Shown here: positions 5,214 through 5,238 of the stretch, piece after piece
How the letters are laid out: every line of letters begins with the position of its first letter
Position numbering within the stretch: position 1 is the stretch's first letter
DNA from: Myxococcales bacterium
Lineage (GTDB): Bacteria > Myxococcota_C > UBA6777
DNA length: 5,238 nucleotides
Reading direction: 5' to 3'
Assembly (NCBI GenBank): GCA_027005175.1
Contig: JALTMC010000278.1
Span: 645-5,882 of the forward strand
Made by a program: the position numbers and the translations under genes
Notes under the pieces: model-generated
What the model saw: the letters and a program-made list of their open reading frames with translations, nothing else
Databases searched by the model: none
What the model was told of the DNA's origin: nothing

Positions 5214-5238
5214 AGCGGCGACGAATAATACGGGTATA

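Larger units (their letters stand above)
4712..5238. other. Gene-free, repeat-rich right end
   Basis: No convincing gene lies here. The stretch holds the second copy of the lipoprotein gene tail, a 38-bp direct repeat, an 11-bp tandem doublet, a 22-bp tandem array and a hairpin. A 65-codon frame at 4882-5079 crosses two unrelated repeats and has no ribosome binding site or recognisable domain. Confidence 0.6.

Overview
The window reads as bacterial chromosome of moderate GC content. It holds one RNA gene, four or five protein genes and an unusual amount of short repetitive DNA. The only taxonomic hint is the secreted lipoprotein at 3587-4711. It has a long Glu/Ser/Thr/Pro-rich linker between its lipidated cysteine and its enzyme domain, a style common in Myxococcota and related former deltaproteobacteria. 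I hold that assignment only weakly.

Layout. Positions 76-462 (+) encode a small helix-turn-helix protein that resembles phage small-terminase or transposition-type DNA-binding proteins. A 50-codon reading frame (459-611, +) overlaps its stop by ATGA and may be a coupled or truncated gene. Converging on these is a two-gene operon on the minus strand. The first gene (2635-1442) is a 397-residue ABC/SMC-type ATPase of the OLD/AAA_21 kind with all its nucleotide-binding motifs. The second (1445-630) is a 271-residue protein with a Toprim/DUF4276-like N-terminal VEG motif. The two overlap by GTGA. ATPase plus putative nuclease in one transcript is the architecture of several anti-phage systems (PARIS, Gabija-like and OLD-like pairs), so a defence role is the leading inference.

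Upstream of the operon lies a compact control region. It has an extended -10, an operator-like dyad overlapping it, and a six-unit array of 10-bp direct repeats. Beyond that, on the same strand, is a tRNA gene (2948-2876). Its anticodon is UAA (Leu), but it has a five-base variable loop instead of the long arm expected of tRNA-Leu. It has its own good promoter. Its 3' end points toward the ATPase operon, which fits either a tRNA-type integration site for an island extending leftward or a functional link with the operon.

From 2949 to 3586 there is no convincing gene; the stretch holds 72-bp tandem repeats and dyads. The lipoprotein gene (3587-4711, +) encodes an exported metal-dependent endonuclease/exonuclease/phosphatase-family enzyme. 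Both of its ends are flanked by partial duplications of its own sequence. The final 530 bases (4712-5238) appear non-coding. They hold a duplicated gene tail, a 38-bp direct repeat, an 11-bp doublet, a six-copy 22-bp tandem array and a hairpin.
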